From the NCBI GenBank assembly GCA_900320545.1, contig ONSU01000018.1, positions 1-64,000 of the forward strand: a stretch of DNA of 64,000 nucleotides, given 5' to 3'. Origin of the DNA: an uncultured Bacteroidales bacterium (GTDB lineage: Bacteria > Bacteroidota > Bacteroidia > Bacteroidales > UBA932). Within the stretch, counting starts at the first letter, position 1. The number at the start of each line of letters is the position of its first letter. Positions 31,883 to 40,689 of this stretch are shown here, piece after piece. The translations under genes were made by a program, and so were the position numbers. The notes under the pieces are model-generated. The model did no database searches and was not told where the DNA came from. It saw only the letters and a program-made list of their open reading frames with translations.

Positions 31883-33778
31883 TCACATCGGTATCGGCAT
31901 CGGCTGCGGGCCGTATGCGCTGTATGTCGAAGTCAGCGTGAAGGTCCCGGTAGCCGTGTCTGCTGTATCAATGGGGGTCTCTGTCAGCGTAGTGACATTG
32001 GTCAGCGGTCCCCTGCAGGCTGCATCAGAAATGCTCCATTTTTTTGACCCAAGATTTCCATAACAGTAATTATTGGAGGACGCGCCCTCGAACACTGATG
32101 GATTATCGTCTGTCCCGGAGTTTGCTTTGAACATCTTGATGTTACTGCTATAGGTTCCGTCTTCTGCCCAGAGTACATTGTTTCTAATATAGATGGACTT
32201 TAGAGCATAAGTTCTGAATATGCCATTGCTGGCGGCAATGTTGTAGAAGAGATTATTATCCATCACTACCTCTTGCTGGCAGGTACTTGCATTAATACCC
32301 TCAGCGGATGTGGCGAAAACGTATGACTGGGCGGCACCGCTTGTGCTATAGAACACATTGTTGGTGAAGGTGAAATCCTTGTACCCAGCCAGAGTAGTCG
32401 CGTTAGAATTGATGGAGAATAGCTGGACAGCTGCGCTTGTAGCAAAAATACAGCCGTTTATCCTTATCGACTCTATGCCGTTGTTAAGGTAAGAACTGTT
32501 AGGTGCGTACACGGGCCTTTTTATGTTCTTGAAGTGGCATCCTTCCAGATTCAGGGATGAGAAATTGCCGTCATTGTCCTTCTTGGTGAAAAACTGTCCG
32601 GAGGAAGCAAAAGCTGCCATATCTACAGCAAGATGGTCCATCACCAATGAACCTGATTTCAAAAGGAACGATTTCGTACTTGTCGTATATTTGGCCGGAT
32701 GGTCAAGGTCATTGCTGGCAAGGATGACATTCCCGGTAATTGTAACTTCGGATGTGTTGGTAATCTCGGCATCTGAAGCCACGAAAATGACACCTGTATT
32801 TCCGGTTTTGAGTACAGCACCGTTTGCAAGTAACGTCGCGTCTCCGTCCGTCCCCCTGTTGTAAGTCTTGCCGCCGATGACGACGTCCTCATAGGCCATA
32901 TAGGCCTCGTAACGGCCATTGTACGTGGGGGTGGGGTCTTCACCGCCGCCTTCGTCGAACAGGGTGCTGACCTTGCCGATGGAGAGGATGTGATTGCGGG
33001 CGACAACCAGATCGTTGCTGGCGGTGCGGGTCTTGGTGACACCGTTTTTCACGACTTCCATCGCGAACCCTTCATAAGGGCTGGTGGTGGAACTCGGACG
33101 GACGGCGATGTAGTAGAAGCCCTGCTCCAGTGCCGAATCATCGGCATTCTTGAGCGTGACGGAATTGGAAGTCGGCGCATCTCCGTTGGAACCGCCGTTC
33201 GTGGAAACTTTCAGGGCGATGCCGCCGGCGAGTTTCCGGTTGGTGGCGGACACGGTAATGGCGGTAACGCCATCCTGGTCCACGTTGACCTTGAGCAGTG
33301 CGAACTGGTTGTAGAGTTTGACGGGATCCGACAGGGACGTCACCACTCGGGCGGCCAGGCCTGCGGCCGGGTCATACCCGTTCTTGACGGCCTGCTGTAC
33401 GGCCGGCATCCGGACCTTGATCGTAGAAGTGGCGGCATCGGACACGACGGCCTCCGCCTGATACGGATAGAATACGATGAAACTTGACGCACCTTCGGAA
33501 ACCTCTCCCGTGAAGGAAGTGGTGGCTCCGGCGGAGGCCGCATCGAATTTATTGGGAGCGGTGGCAATCCCGTCGAAGACACCGAGGGATTCGGTACCTT
33601 CCCAGAGGATGCTCAGTCCGTCAGAGCCGAGGGCGGTTTTGGTAAGAGCATCATCCACGGAGACGGAAAGTGTCGCGGGGACTTTGGCAACGGGGGCGGA
33701 GATGTTCGCTTCCTTCTCGCAGGAAGCCGTCAGGAGGGCTGCAAGGGCAGCAAGGGTAATCAAAATAACTCTTTTCAT
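31883..33778 (-). CDS. Fimbrillin-like lipoprotein with a beta-helix domain
   Basis: The 631-residue protein has a lipoprotein signal ending LLTASCEK, an N-terminal fimbrillin-like part to about residue 270 (LTKTALGSDGLSILWEGTES), then a right-handed beta-helix of DUF4957/DUF5123 kind (about 290-625) with repeated NNVF/NNLF turns. No lyase triad is evident. It is probably a surface binding or structural protein for the alginate system. GGAGCAG in front of the start is a clear ribosome site. It ends TYSAYGPQP, a usual end for the family. Confidence 0.75.
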   Translation of the reverse strand: MKRVILITLAALAALLTASCEKEANISAPVAKVPATLSVSVDDALTKTALGSDGLSILWEGTESLGVFDGIATAPNKFDAASAGATTSFTGEVSEGASSFIVFYPYQAEAVVSDAATSTIKVRMPAVQQAVKNGYDPAAGLAARVVTSLSDPVKLYNQFALLKVNVDQDGVTAITVSATNRKLAGGIALKVSTNGGSNGDAPTSNSVTLKNADDSALEQGFYYIAVRPSSTTSPYEGFAMEVVKNGVTKTRTASNDLVVARNHILSIGKVSTLFDEGGGEDPTPTYNGRYEAYMAYEDVVIGGKTYNRGTDGDATLLANGAVLKTGNTGVIFVASDAEITNTSEVTITGNVILASNDLDHPAKYTTSTKSFLLKSGSLVMDHLAVDMAAFASSGQFFTKKDNDGNFSSLNLEGCHFKNIKRPVYAPNSSYLNNGIESIRINGCIFATSAAVQLFSINSNATTLAGYKDFTFTNNVFYSTSGAAQSYVFATSAEGINASTCQQEVVMDNNLFYNIAASNGIFRTYALKSIYIRNNVLWAEDGTYSSNIKMFKANSGTDDNPSVFEGASSNNYCYGNLGSKKWSISDAACRGPLTNVTTLTETPIDTADTATGTFTLTSTYSAYGPQPMPIPM

Positions 33779-33790
33779 AGCTGCTCCTTA

Positions 33791-33934
33791 TTAATTGTTA
33801 TCCCCCCAGTCAAACTCCCCGTCATCACTGAATTTCTCGCTTTCCGAACCCGGAAGGAGATTGCTGTTCAGCAGATTGTCCTCGATGAGGAAATCCGTCG
33901 AATGGGCATGGGGTGTCAAATATGTTCTTTTCAT
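33791..33934 (-). CDS. Small acidic-tailed peptide upstream of the beta-helix lipoprotein
   Basis: The 47 codons begin MKRTYLTPHAHSTDF and end DDGEFDWGDNN, with PGSESEK in between. Length, basic start, Y-x-x-P segment, PGS and acidic tail match the peptide at 5205-5348, which also precedes a fimbrillin-like lipoprotein. It starts 10 bp after the SDR gene and ends 12 bp before the lipoprotein gene. No signal peptide; function unknown. Confidence 0.6.
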   Translation of the reverse strand: MKRTYLTPHAHSTDFLIEDNLLNSNLLPGSESEKFSDDGEFDWGDNN

Positions 33935-33944
33935 TCCCGATCGG

Positions 33945-34700
33945 TTAAGAGAACAGCACGCCGCCGTTGATGTCGATGGAGGCGCCGGTGATGTAAGAAG
34001 ACTCGCTGCTGGCGAGGAAGGCGACGAGGTCGGCGACTTCCGTGGCCTCGCCTTCGCGGCGGAGCGGAGCGGTGTTGTGGAGGTTCTCACGGGCGGCCGG
34101 CTTGGTGAAACGGTCGTGGAACGAGGTATTGATCATACCCGGGGCGAGGGCGTTGACACGGATGCCCTGCGGGCCGAGTTCCTTCGCCATGGCGCGGGTG
34201 TGGCACATCACGGCCGCCTTTGCGGTGGCGTACATCGAAGCGCCGGGACCGCCGCCGTCACGCGCGGCCTGCGAGGAGAAGTTGACGATGGAGCCGCCTT
34301 CGGTCATCATAGGGACTACCTCGCGGGTGCAGAGGAACGTGCTGCGCATGTTGACGTCCATCAGGAAGTCATACCATTTCTCGTCCTGCTCGACGATGAG
34401 CTTGCGGCCGACGATACCGCCGACGACGTTGACGAGGATATGCACGACCGGGCCGAATGCCTCGGCGGCCTTGGCGAAGAGGTTCTTCACGTCGGCGGCC
34501 TTGGTCATATCACCCTGGACGGCGATGGCGTTGCCGCCGTCCGCCTTGATCATCTCGACCGTAGCGGCCGCATCATCCGGGTTGTCAAAATAGTTCAGAC
34601 ATACTTTTGCACCTTCGAGCGCGAGCTTGACCGAAATCGCGCGACCGATGTCGCGGGCGCCGCCGGTCACAACGGCTACCTTTCCTTCTAATTTACCCAT
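33945..34700 (-). CDS. SDR, probable 4-deoxy-L-erythro-5-hexoseulose uronate reductase
   Basis: The 251-residue SDR has TGGARDIGRAIS, the Asn-x-x-Gly region (NVVGG), and catalytic S-Y-K (NFSSQAA, SMYATAKAAV). It lies between the MFS permease and the lyases of the alginate operon, together with KdgF, as DEH reductases do in alginate loci of Flavobacteriia. It would convert the alginate monomer DEH to KDG. SDRs are hard to assign from sequence alone; the role rests mainly on context. Confidence 0.7.
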   Translation of the reverse strand: MGKLEGKVAVVTGGARDIGRAISVKLALEGAKVCLNYFDNPDDAAATVEMIKADGGNAIAVQGDMTKAADVKNLFAKAAEAFGPVVHILVNVVGGIVGRKLIVEQDEKWYDFLMDVNMRSTFLCTREVVPMMTEGGSIVNFSSQAARDGGGPGASMYATAKAAVMCHTRAMAKELGPQGIRVNALAPGMINTSFHDRFTKPAARENLHNTAPLRREGEATEVADLVAFLASSESSYITGASIDINGGVLFS

Positions 34701-34718
34701 TTTTAAAAAATATAAAGT

Positions 34719-36026
34719 TTAGTTTTTGTTGGCTTCATGTTCGATCTTGCCGCCGAAGAGGAATACGCAGAGCAGGCTCAGCGGCACGAGGCTGGCTCCC
34801 ATGATGAAGAACGGCGTCCAGTTGTCGCCGGCGGTGAGCATCGGGACGAAGAGCATCATCAGGATGGTGCCCAGGGTGGCCGCGGCGCCGCCGAGTCCGG
34901 CGAGGGATCCGACACACTTGCCGGTGTACATATCACCGGGAAGGGTCTGGATGTTGTTGATGGTGAACTGGTAGCCGAAGAGGATGATGGCCATCACGAG
35001 GACCGCCGTCACCGGCTCGTGGACAAACGCGACCCATACGAGCGAAGGCAGGAGGATCGAGGCGCCGATGAGGATGGCCGCCTTGCGGGCGAATCCGACG
35101 CTCTTCCCCATGTGGATGAAATGGCTGGAGGTCCAGCCGCCGACGATGGAACCGAGGGCTGCGCCCACGTACGGGATCCACATGTGCGTAGCGAGCTGCT
35201 TGATGTCCATGCCGTATTTCTGGCCGAGATAGATCGGCAGCCAGGTGACGAACATCCACCAGATCGGGTCGAGGAAGAAGCGGCCGAGGATGACGGCGTA
35301 GCTCTTCTTGCGGGCGAGCAGCTGGCCCCAGGAGAGGCCCTTGTCGTTGGTAACCTTGCATTCCGGCTGGCCGGTCAGGATATACTCCTGCTCCTTATCG
35401 GTAATCCAGGGATGCTCCTTGGGGCCTTTCTTGTTGATAATCAGCCAGGGAATCACCCAGAGCGGGGCCAGTACGCCGATGGTGACGAAGGTCCACTTCC
35501 AGCCGAAAGCGGCATAGATGACGCCGATCAGGATCGGGGCGAGGATGGCGCCGATGGAAGCGCCGGCGTTGAACAGACCCTGGGCAGTCGCCCGCTCTTT
35601 CTGCGGGAACCATTCGGCATTGCTCTTCACGGTTCCGGGCCAGGGGCCGGCGACACCAAGTCCGAGACCGGCGCGGAAGCCCATGATGCCCTTGACGCCG
35701 GTGGCGAGGGAGGTCAGCAGGTCGGAGATACCCCAGACGATGGCCGAGATGGAGAAGCCCTTGCGGGTTCCGATCTTGTCATACAGCTTGCCGGAGAACA
35801 TCTGGGAAAGGCCGTAAAAGACCATGAACACCATGTTGATGTCCCGGAATAGTTTCTTGCTGAGGTCGTTGTACTCGGCTTCGCTGAGCCCTTCGGTGTT
35901 GATGAGGCCGAGGTCTTCGACGATCTTGGCCCACATGATGCCGAGGGTGTTGCGGTCGAGGTAGTTGATGATGGTCACCAGGACAATGAGTCCCAGCACC
36001 CACCAGCGGAGTCCTTTTACTTTCAT
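34719..36026 (-). CDS. MFS permease of the alginate operon
   Basis: The 435-residue protein has about 12 membrane segments and the ACS-type signature TIINYLDRNTLGIMWA, YDKIGTRKGF and GLGVAGPWPGTVKSNAEWF. It is related to, but clearly different from, the permease at 23998. In this setting it probably imports unsaturated uronate monomers or DEH into the cytoplasm. Confidence 0.85.
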   Translation of the reverse strand: MKVKGLRWWVLGLIVLVTIINYLDRNTLGIMWAKIVEDLGLINTEGLSEAEYNDLSKKLFRDINMVFMVFYGLSQMFSGKLYDKIGTRKGFSISAIVWGISDLLTSLATGVKGIMGFRAGLGLGVAGPWPGTVKSNAEWFPQKERATAQGLFNAGASIGAILAPILIGVIYAAFGWKWTFVTIGVLAPLWVIPWLIINKKGPKEHPWITDKEQEYILTGQPECKVTNDKGLSWGQLLARKKSYAVILGRFFLDPIWWMFVTWLPIYLGQKYGMDIKQLATHMWIPYVGAALGSIVGGWTSSHFIHMGKSVGFARKAAILIGASILLPSLVWVAFVHEPVTAVLVMAIILFGYQFTINNIQTLPGDMYTGKCVGSLAGLGGAAATLGTILMMLFVPMLTAGDNWTPFFIMGASLVPLSLLCVFLFGGKIEHEANKN

Positions 36027-36029
36027 GGC

Positions 36030-36374
36030 TTAGATTCCGAGGAAATCGGCGCGGATCGGTGAGAATACGTCAATCAGGACACCTTCTTCCAGGCAGATGC
36101 AGCCGTGGAGTTCGTCCGGAGCCACATAGTAGCCGTCACCGGCCTCAAGGACCTTCTTCTTGTCGCCGATGGTCAGCTCGAACTTGCCGCTGGCGACGTA
36201 GGTGGCCTGGCTGTGGTAATGCTCGTGGAGCGTGCCGACGGCGCCCTTGTCGAAATGAACCTTGACAATCATAAGCTGTCCGTCGTAGCCCATAATCTGG
36301 CGACGGATACCGGGACCCGGGTTCTCCCAGGGCATTTCCGCGGCAATCTGGAATGTTTCACTGCGTGTTTTCAT
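36030..36374 (-). CDS. kdgF: KdgF, unsaturated uronate linearising cupin
   Basis: The 114-residue cupin has VHFDKGAVGTLHEHYHSQATYV (metal His motif) and GYYVAPDELHGCICLEEGVLIDVFSP. KdgF helps turn 4,5-unsaturated monouronates from both pectin and alginate into linear ketouronates. ATG at 36374 gives the usual length and avoids overlap with the lyase gene ending at 36391. Confidence 0.88.
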   Translation of the reverse strand: MKTRSETFQIAAEMPWENPGPGIRRQIMGYDGQLMIVKVHFDKGAVGTLHEHYHSQATYVASGKFELTIGDKKKVLEAGDGYYVAPDELHGCICLEEGVLIDVFSPIRADFLGI

Positions 36375-36390
36375 ACTATTTGAATTTGAA

Positions 36391-38592
36391 TTAAATATAT
36401 TTCGCATCGACGACACCGGTCCAGGAGAGGGATTCTCCGGAAGGAAGGGTGACGGTATGGGTCAGGGATTCGTCGGCGGAGGCGGTCCAGACGCAGAGCG
36501 TGGCACTGTGGCCGCCGATGAAATCGTAGCGGACAACCAGGGCGGAGCCATCGTCCAAGAGCGTTTCAATCCCTTTGCAGGAATGGACGAGGTTGGCGCT
36601 CTGCTCGACCTGGAGGTCGTATTTGCCGTGGGTCTCGACGCAGGAGGCGAAGAGGTGGTCGGCGGCGTTCTTCTCGCGGAGCAGGTACATCGGCTCGCTG
36701 CGGAGATTGAAGTCCGGGTCACCGGCGCCGAGCCGGCAGATTTTCACTTCGGTGGAAGGGGTCGTGGTGGTGGTGACGGTGTACATCCGGTAGCCCGTCA
36801 GCCAGGTGTAGGAGGTCGTACCTTCCCCGCCGGACGCTTCCGCCTCGACCCAGAGATGCTGGTAGCCATTGTCGGATCCGAGCGTCTTCATTTCCGTGAC
36901 GGCCCGGGTATAAGGGACCGACAGGGAAATCATATGTCCGTTGTAATGGATCGGATAATCATATTGGTGCGGGCCGTCGGCTTTGACTTTCAGCAGGTCC
37001 ATGATGAGCGGATACTCCAGGAACGGGACGTCGGCGTAGACGAGATAGCGGGCGTAAACGACGCCCGGATAAGCGTTCCGCTCGACGGCGGAAGCCATCT
37101 GAAGTCCTTCCCGGAAGCTGTGATAATACGGCTCGGGCCAGGTCTGCTGCGATTTGCGCCATTTGTGTCCGTAATAGGTCTTCTGATCGACGACGAGCGT
37201 ATTGTGGGCGATGGTGCTCTTGGCCCAGGACTCGTTCTCGTGGGTATAGTGCCCGTTGTATTTGGCCTCGATGTTGAGGAACCGGGCGGCGCCGTAGTCG
37301 GTGATGATTTCGTTGCCGGCGTCGTAATAGGCGAAGGTCAGCCGGTCGAAATGACCGTGTGCAAGACCGTGCGAGGTCGCCTTGAAGGTCACGGCGCTGT
37401 TGAGTTTCTTATTGTAGGGACGCAGAATCGTAAACGCGCCCTGGTTGCTGTCGCCGCCGTCGCGGTAATAGCCGCTCCGGAGCTGGAGTTTCTTCGCTTC
37501 CCCGTTCCGGATTCCCTTGGCGACGGCAAAGCCGGCATCCGAGACCAGGACATTGTGCTGATAGGTATCGGAAACCCAGAGGAGGGCCTTGTCGGAAGGA
37601 TTCGCATGATAGGCGATATCCACCGCGGAAATCAACTCCTGGGCACTATAGCCCTTCTCCAGGGCGTCGTTAAAGTGCATGAATTCCCCTTCATAGGCCA
37701 TCTGAAGAAGGGCGTCCACGGCCTTGAGAAGAATGCCGTTGCGGTAGCCGAAAATCCTCAGGGAAGGATCGTAGTGGTCGAGGCACTCGGCGAAGGTCAC
37801 AAACGGCCATATCGCATAGCGGAGGTAGTAGGCCCCTTCCGTAAAGTAGCCATCCTCCGAGAAAAGGACGTCCATCTGGCGGAGGAATCCGCTCTCGCCC
37901 GTAAGGTCGCTGCCTTTCAGGGCCTTCTGGACCAGGGTATCATCGCCCATCACCATGCCGATCATGCCGACGCCGGCGCAGGCCCAGGTCGCCCAGTTGT
38001 TGAGCGTGGCGAACATCTTGATGTTGGCGCGGTTGTGCGGGAGGCCGGTCATGATGAAGTCGGCATACGGACGGAAGAACTTCTCTTCCAGGGTCTTGCG
38101 ATCCTTCTTGGAAAGGAAGTCGTAGATGCAGTCGTACGCCACGGAGGTATGCACGAGGAACACGCTTTCGTTGAGGGTCTGCCAGAAGATGCGGCCCGGA
38201 TTACTGGAGAGGCCGAGCGGATGAAAGTCCAGTGAGGGATAGAAATCCACATAGGCGAAGAGAATCTTCCTGACCTTTTCCGCATATTTTTTGTCTCCGG
38301 TGAGCTGGAACGCGATACCGCAATTATACATGTCGTAATAATTGAGTTTGTGCATCTCGTGGCTGTATCCGCCGCCGCCGTCCTTCGGAACGGGCAGGCA
38401 GATTTCGCGTTCCACGGCCTTGTCGGCATCGGCAACCAGGCGGTCAAGCGATTTGTCGAACGTCGGGACGCTGCCCCGCGCCGCCTTCATCTCCTTCACG
38501 CCCCCGCGCGTCAGCAGCAGCATCGGGTGCTCCGCCGCCGCGAGCATGCCGCCCAAAGAGAGGGCCACCAATAAAATTAACAGTCTTTTCAT
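36391..38592 (-). CDS. PL17-like (oligo)alginate lyase
   Basis: The 733-residue protein has a signal peptide ending GMLAAAEHP, an alpha/alpha toroid (about 20-380; LNNWATWACAGVGMIGMV, EDGYFTEGAYYLRYA) and a heparinase II/III-like beta-sandwich with SHGLAHGHFDRLTFAYYDAG, DYGAARFLNIEAKYNGHY and WAKSTIAHNTLVVDQ. These blocks are those of family PL17, exolytic alginate lyases that release the unsaturated monomer. PL15 is a less likely alternative. It follows two PL6-type genes and precedes kdgF. Confidence 0.78.
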   Translation of the reverse strand: MKRLLILLVALSLGGMLAAAEHPMLLLTRGGVKEMKAARGSVPTFDKSLDRLVADADKAVEREICLPVPKDGGGGYSHEMHKLNYYDMYNCGIAFQLTGDKKYAEKVRKILFAYVDFYPSLDFHPLGLSSNPGRIFWQTLNESVFLVHTSVAYDCIYDFLSKKDRKTLEEKFFRPYADFIMTGLPHNRANIKMFATLNNWATWACAGVGMIGMVMGDDTLVQKALKGSDLTGESGFLRQMDVLFSEDGYFTEGAYYLRYAIWPFVTFAECLDHYDPSLRIFGYRNGILLKAVDALLQMAYEGEFMHFNDALEKGYSAQELISAVDIAYHANPSDKALLWVSDTYQHNVLVSDAGFAVAKGIRNGEAKKLQLRSGYYRDGGDSNQGAFTILRPYNKKLNSAVTFKATSHGLAHGHFDRLTFAYYDAGNEIITDYGAARFLNIEAKYNGHYTHENESWAKSTIAHNTLVVDQKTYYGHKWRKSQQTWPEPYYHSFREGLQMASAVERNAYPGVVYARYLVYADVPFLEYPLIMDLLKVKADGPHQYDYPIHYNGHMISLSVPYTRAVTEMKTLGSDNGYQHLWVEAEASGGEGTTSYTWLTGYRMYTVTTTTTPSTEVKICRLGAGDPDFNLRSEPMYLLREKNAADHLFASCVETHGKYDLQVEQSANLVHSCKGIETLLDDGSALVVRYDFIGGHSATLCVWTASADESLTHTVTLPSGESLSWTGVVDAKYI

Positions 38593-38604
38593 CTTATAAG
38601 TTTT

Positions 38605-38742
38605 AAAATTCTAATGTGTTGGTTTAAGAAACCGTGGCCGCCCGTGGCCACGTGAACGGGAGGGGCCCGCAAGTCTCAGACTTGTGGGAGGGATGGAGGA
38701 GCGAAGCTCCGGAAGTTTCGGAAACCAACATATTAGAATTTT
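38605..38742 (-). repeat. Multi-hairpin dispersed element, copy 3
   Basis: Outer arms 38605-38625 and 38722-38742 pair at 20 of 21 positions and are AT-rich, unlike those of copies 1 and 2. On the minus strand it carries GGAGC-TTC-GCTCC (GGTGC-TTC-GCACC in copy 1), CCTCCATCCCTCCCAC, the short hairpin AAGTCTGAGACTT, GCGGGCCCCTCCCGTTCACG and GGCCACGGGCGGCCAC. It fills the gap between the PL6 and PL17 genes and would form part of the transcript. Confidence 0.8.
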
Positions 38743-38745
38743 TCA

Positions 38746-40689
38746 TCATAATTTTCTATTAGACAATACTTTACCACTATCGGCGAAAGTATTTCCCTTA
38801 TACGTGACCTGCTCCCACGGGGCGTCGTCGAGGCGGATGCTGTAGCCGCCGCGGCCGCTGCCGGTGAACGTATTGTTTTCAAGGTCGAGAATCTGGGCGC
38901 CGATGATCCGGACGACGGAGCCGCGGACCTTGTTGCAGCAATCGTCGAAGCGGCAGCCGCGGACGGTCACGTACGGGCCGGCCGTACTCTCGTCGCTGCC
39001 GTTGCGGGCGATGTGGACGGGGATGCCCAGAATGCGCTCGAAGGTGCAGTCCTCGATGAGGATGTCGTCGGCGTCGTACCGGCCCTTGTCTTCGGTCTCG
39101 GCGGCATAGTTGATGCCGTCGCCCGAAAGGGCCCGGAAGGTGCAGCGCCGGATGGTCACGCTGTCCGCGAATGTTCCCTTGAGACCCCGTACCGGCACGA
39201 ATCCGCTCTCGCCGCATTCCTCGAAGATGCAGTCCTCCACCGTCAGCTTATACGGCTCGATCATGTCCTTGTCCGTCGAAATGATGCCGTTCGCAAGGCT
39301 CTTGCCCGGCGTCAGGCGGCCGCTGAAGCGGATGCCCTTCACCGTCAGGACGGCCCCGTCGCAAAGGGTTATCATGCTCTCGGACTTGCTCCCGGCAAAG
39401 ATTACCTCGGGATGGGCGCCTTCCGCAGCGCGGATGACCATCGGACCGCTCACGCGGATGCTCTTGTCAAGGACATACAGGCTGTCTGCAAGGACCATCT
39501 CTTCAACGACAAGCGTTTCAGCCTCCGGCACGGCATACCACGCCGCTCCCCTGCCCTCCCGGAGCGTTTCCAGGGAAGGAAAGGCCGTAGAAACGGTTTC
39601 GCTCACGCGGTTGTCCTCCCACACGGTTTCCACCGGCGGCAGGGTGCGCTCGAAGTCCTTTCCGGTATCGAATTCGATACTCTTACAGCCCTCGAAGACA
39701 TTGCCCGTAATCTGCGTGCGCCTGACCTGCATGTAGCGGTTCGGCAGCGAATTCGGAACGCCGTACATCAGCGCCAGCGCCGAGAAAAAACGGCTGCCGG
39801 CCAGGCCAGAGAAGGTATTGCCGCGGACAACCTGATCCTCGCCGACGATGCGGACACCGCCCGTATTGCGGCGGCCGTTGCCGATGAAGAGGTTGCCCTC
39901 GGCGACGTTGCGGTCGCCGTGGCGGAGGGCCAGGACGCCTTCGCATTCGTAGAGCACATTCTTCGAAATGACATTCTCGCTGGACTTGATGGAGATTACC
40001 TCCACCTCGCCGTTGCAGCGTTCGAAGAGGTTCTCCGTGATCAGCGTGCGGGAATTCTGCATGCACTGCTGCGAAGTGCCCACGCGGATGGTTTCCGCGC
40101 CGTTGGATCCGTACACCGGACGCGGGCCGAACCAGTTGTGATCGATGCTGTGGTGGTTATCGTCGCAGTTGTCGTGACTCAGCATCACGATGAGCGTGAC
40201 GCCGAGGTTCTTCTTTCCGAGGAAGGAGCAGTGGTCCACGCGGTTCCCGCGCCCGTACAGGTGCACGTAGCTATAGGATACATCGCGGCGGGCGGGATTG
40301 CAGTCGATGAGGACCGTCTCCGTCAGCCGGCAGCCGTTCGCGAGAGAATCCCCGTTACGGAATTCGATGACCGTTCCCTTCTCGGCCGTGCATTTCTCAA
40401 AGAGGAAACCGCTGACCGTCAGGCCTTCGCCGAATATCTTGAGCTGCGACGCACCGGTAATCCGGACGCCGCCCGGGGTCTCGGGACGCACGACGACGGG
40501 ATGCTCCGCCGAGGCGTGCCCCTCCCACTTCAATATCACATCGGTGTAGGTGCCGTCCCGGACGACAAGCGTGTCGCCGGGCTGGGCCCCGGAAAGGGCG
40601 TCGGCTATTTGGGACAGGTCCCTCGGACCGTTCCCGCAGGCCGTCAGCGTCAGGGCTGCGGCGAAGGTGAAAAGGATGCGTCTTACCAT
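38746..40689 (-). CDS. PL6 alginate lyase, two-domain form
   Basis: The 647-residue protein has a lipoprotein signal ending LTLTACGN and a beta-helix with PL6 landmarks: NGAETIRVGTS, ENLFERCNGEVEVISIKS, LALRHGDRNVAEGN and NTGGVRIVGEDQVVRGN. The catalytic Lys (in IKSS) and Arg (in LRHG) are present. A second beta-helix (about 400-640) matches long PL6 enzymes. PL6 also includes chondroitinase B; alginate fits the context. It starts inside the end of the upstream PL6 gene (7-bp overlap). Confidence 0.82.
   Translation of the reverse strand: MVRRILFTFAAALTLTACGNGPRDLSQIADALSGAQPGDTLVVRDGTYTDVILKWEGHASAEHPVVVRPETPGGVRITGASQLKIFGEGLTVSGFLFEKCTAEKGTVIEFRNGDSLANGCRLTETVLIDCNPARRDVSYSYVHLYGRGNRVDHCSFLGKKNLGVTLIVMLSHDNCDDNHHSIDHNWFGPRPVYGSNGAETIRVGTSQQCMQNSRTLITENLFERCNGEVEVISIKSSENVISKNVLYECEGVLALRHGDRNVAEGNLFIGNGRRNTGGVRIVGEDQVVRGNTFSGLAGSRFFSALALMYGVPNSLPNRYMQVRRTQITGNVFEGCKSIEFDTGKDFERTLPPVETVWEDNRVSETVSTAFPSLETLREGRGAAWYAVPEAETLVVEEMVLADSLYVLDKSIRVSGPMVIRAAEGAHPEVIFAGSKSESMITLCDGAVLTVKGIRFSGRLTPGKSLANGIISTDKDMIEPYKLTVEDCIFEECGESGFVPVRGLKGTFADSVTIRRCTFRALSGDGINYAAETEDKGRYDADDILIEDCTFERILGIPVHIARNGSDESTAGPYVTVRGCRFDDCCNKVRGSVVRIIGAQILDLENNTFTGSGRGGYSIRLDDAPWEQVTYKGNTFADSGKVLSNRKL

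Noticed and set aside
33935..34090. Longer version of the small peptide starting at 34090
   Set aside because: The extension overlaps the conserved C-terminus of the SDR gene, has shadow-like composition, and the ATG at 33934 gives the same length as the related peptide at 5205.
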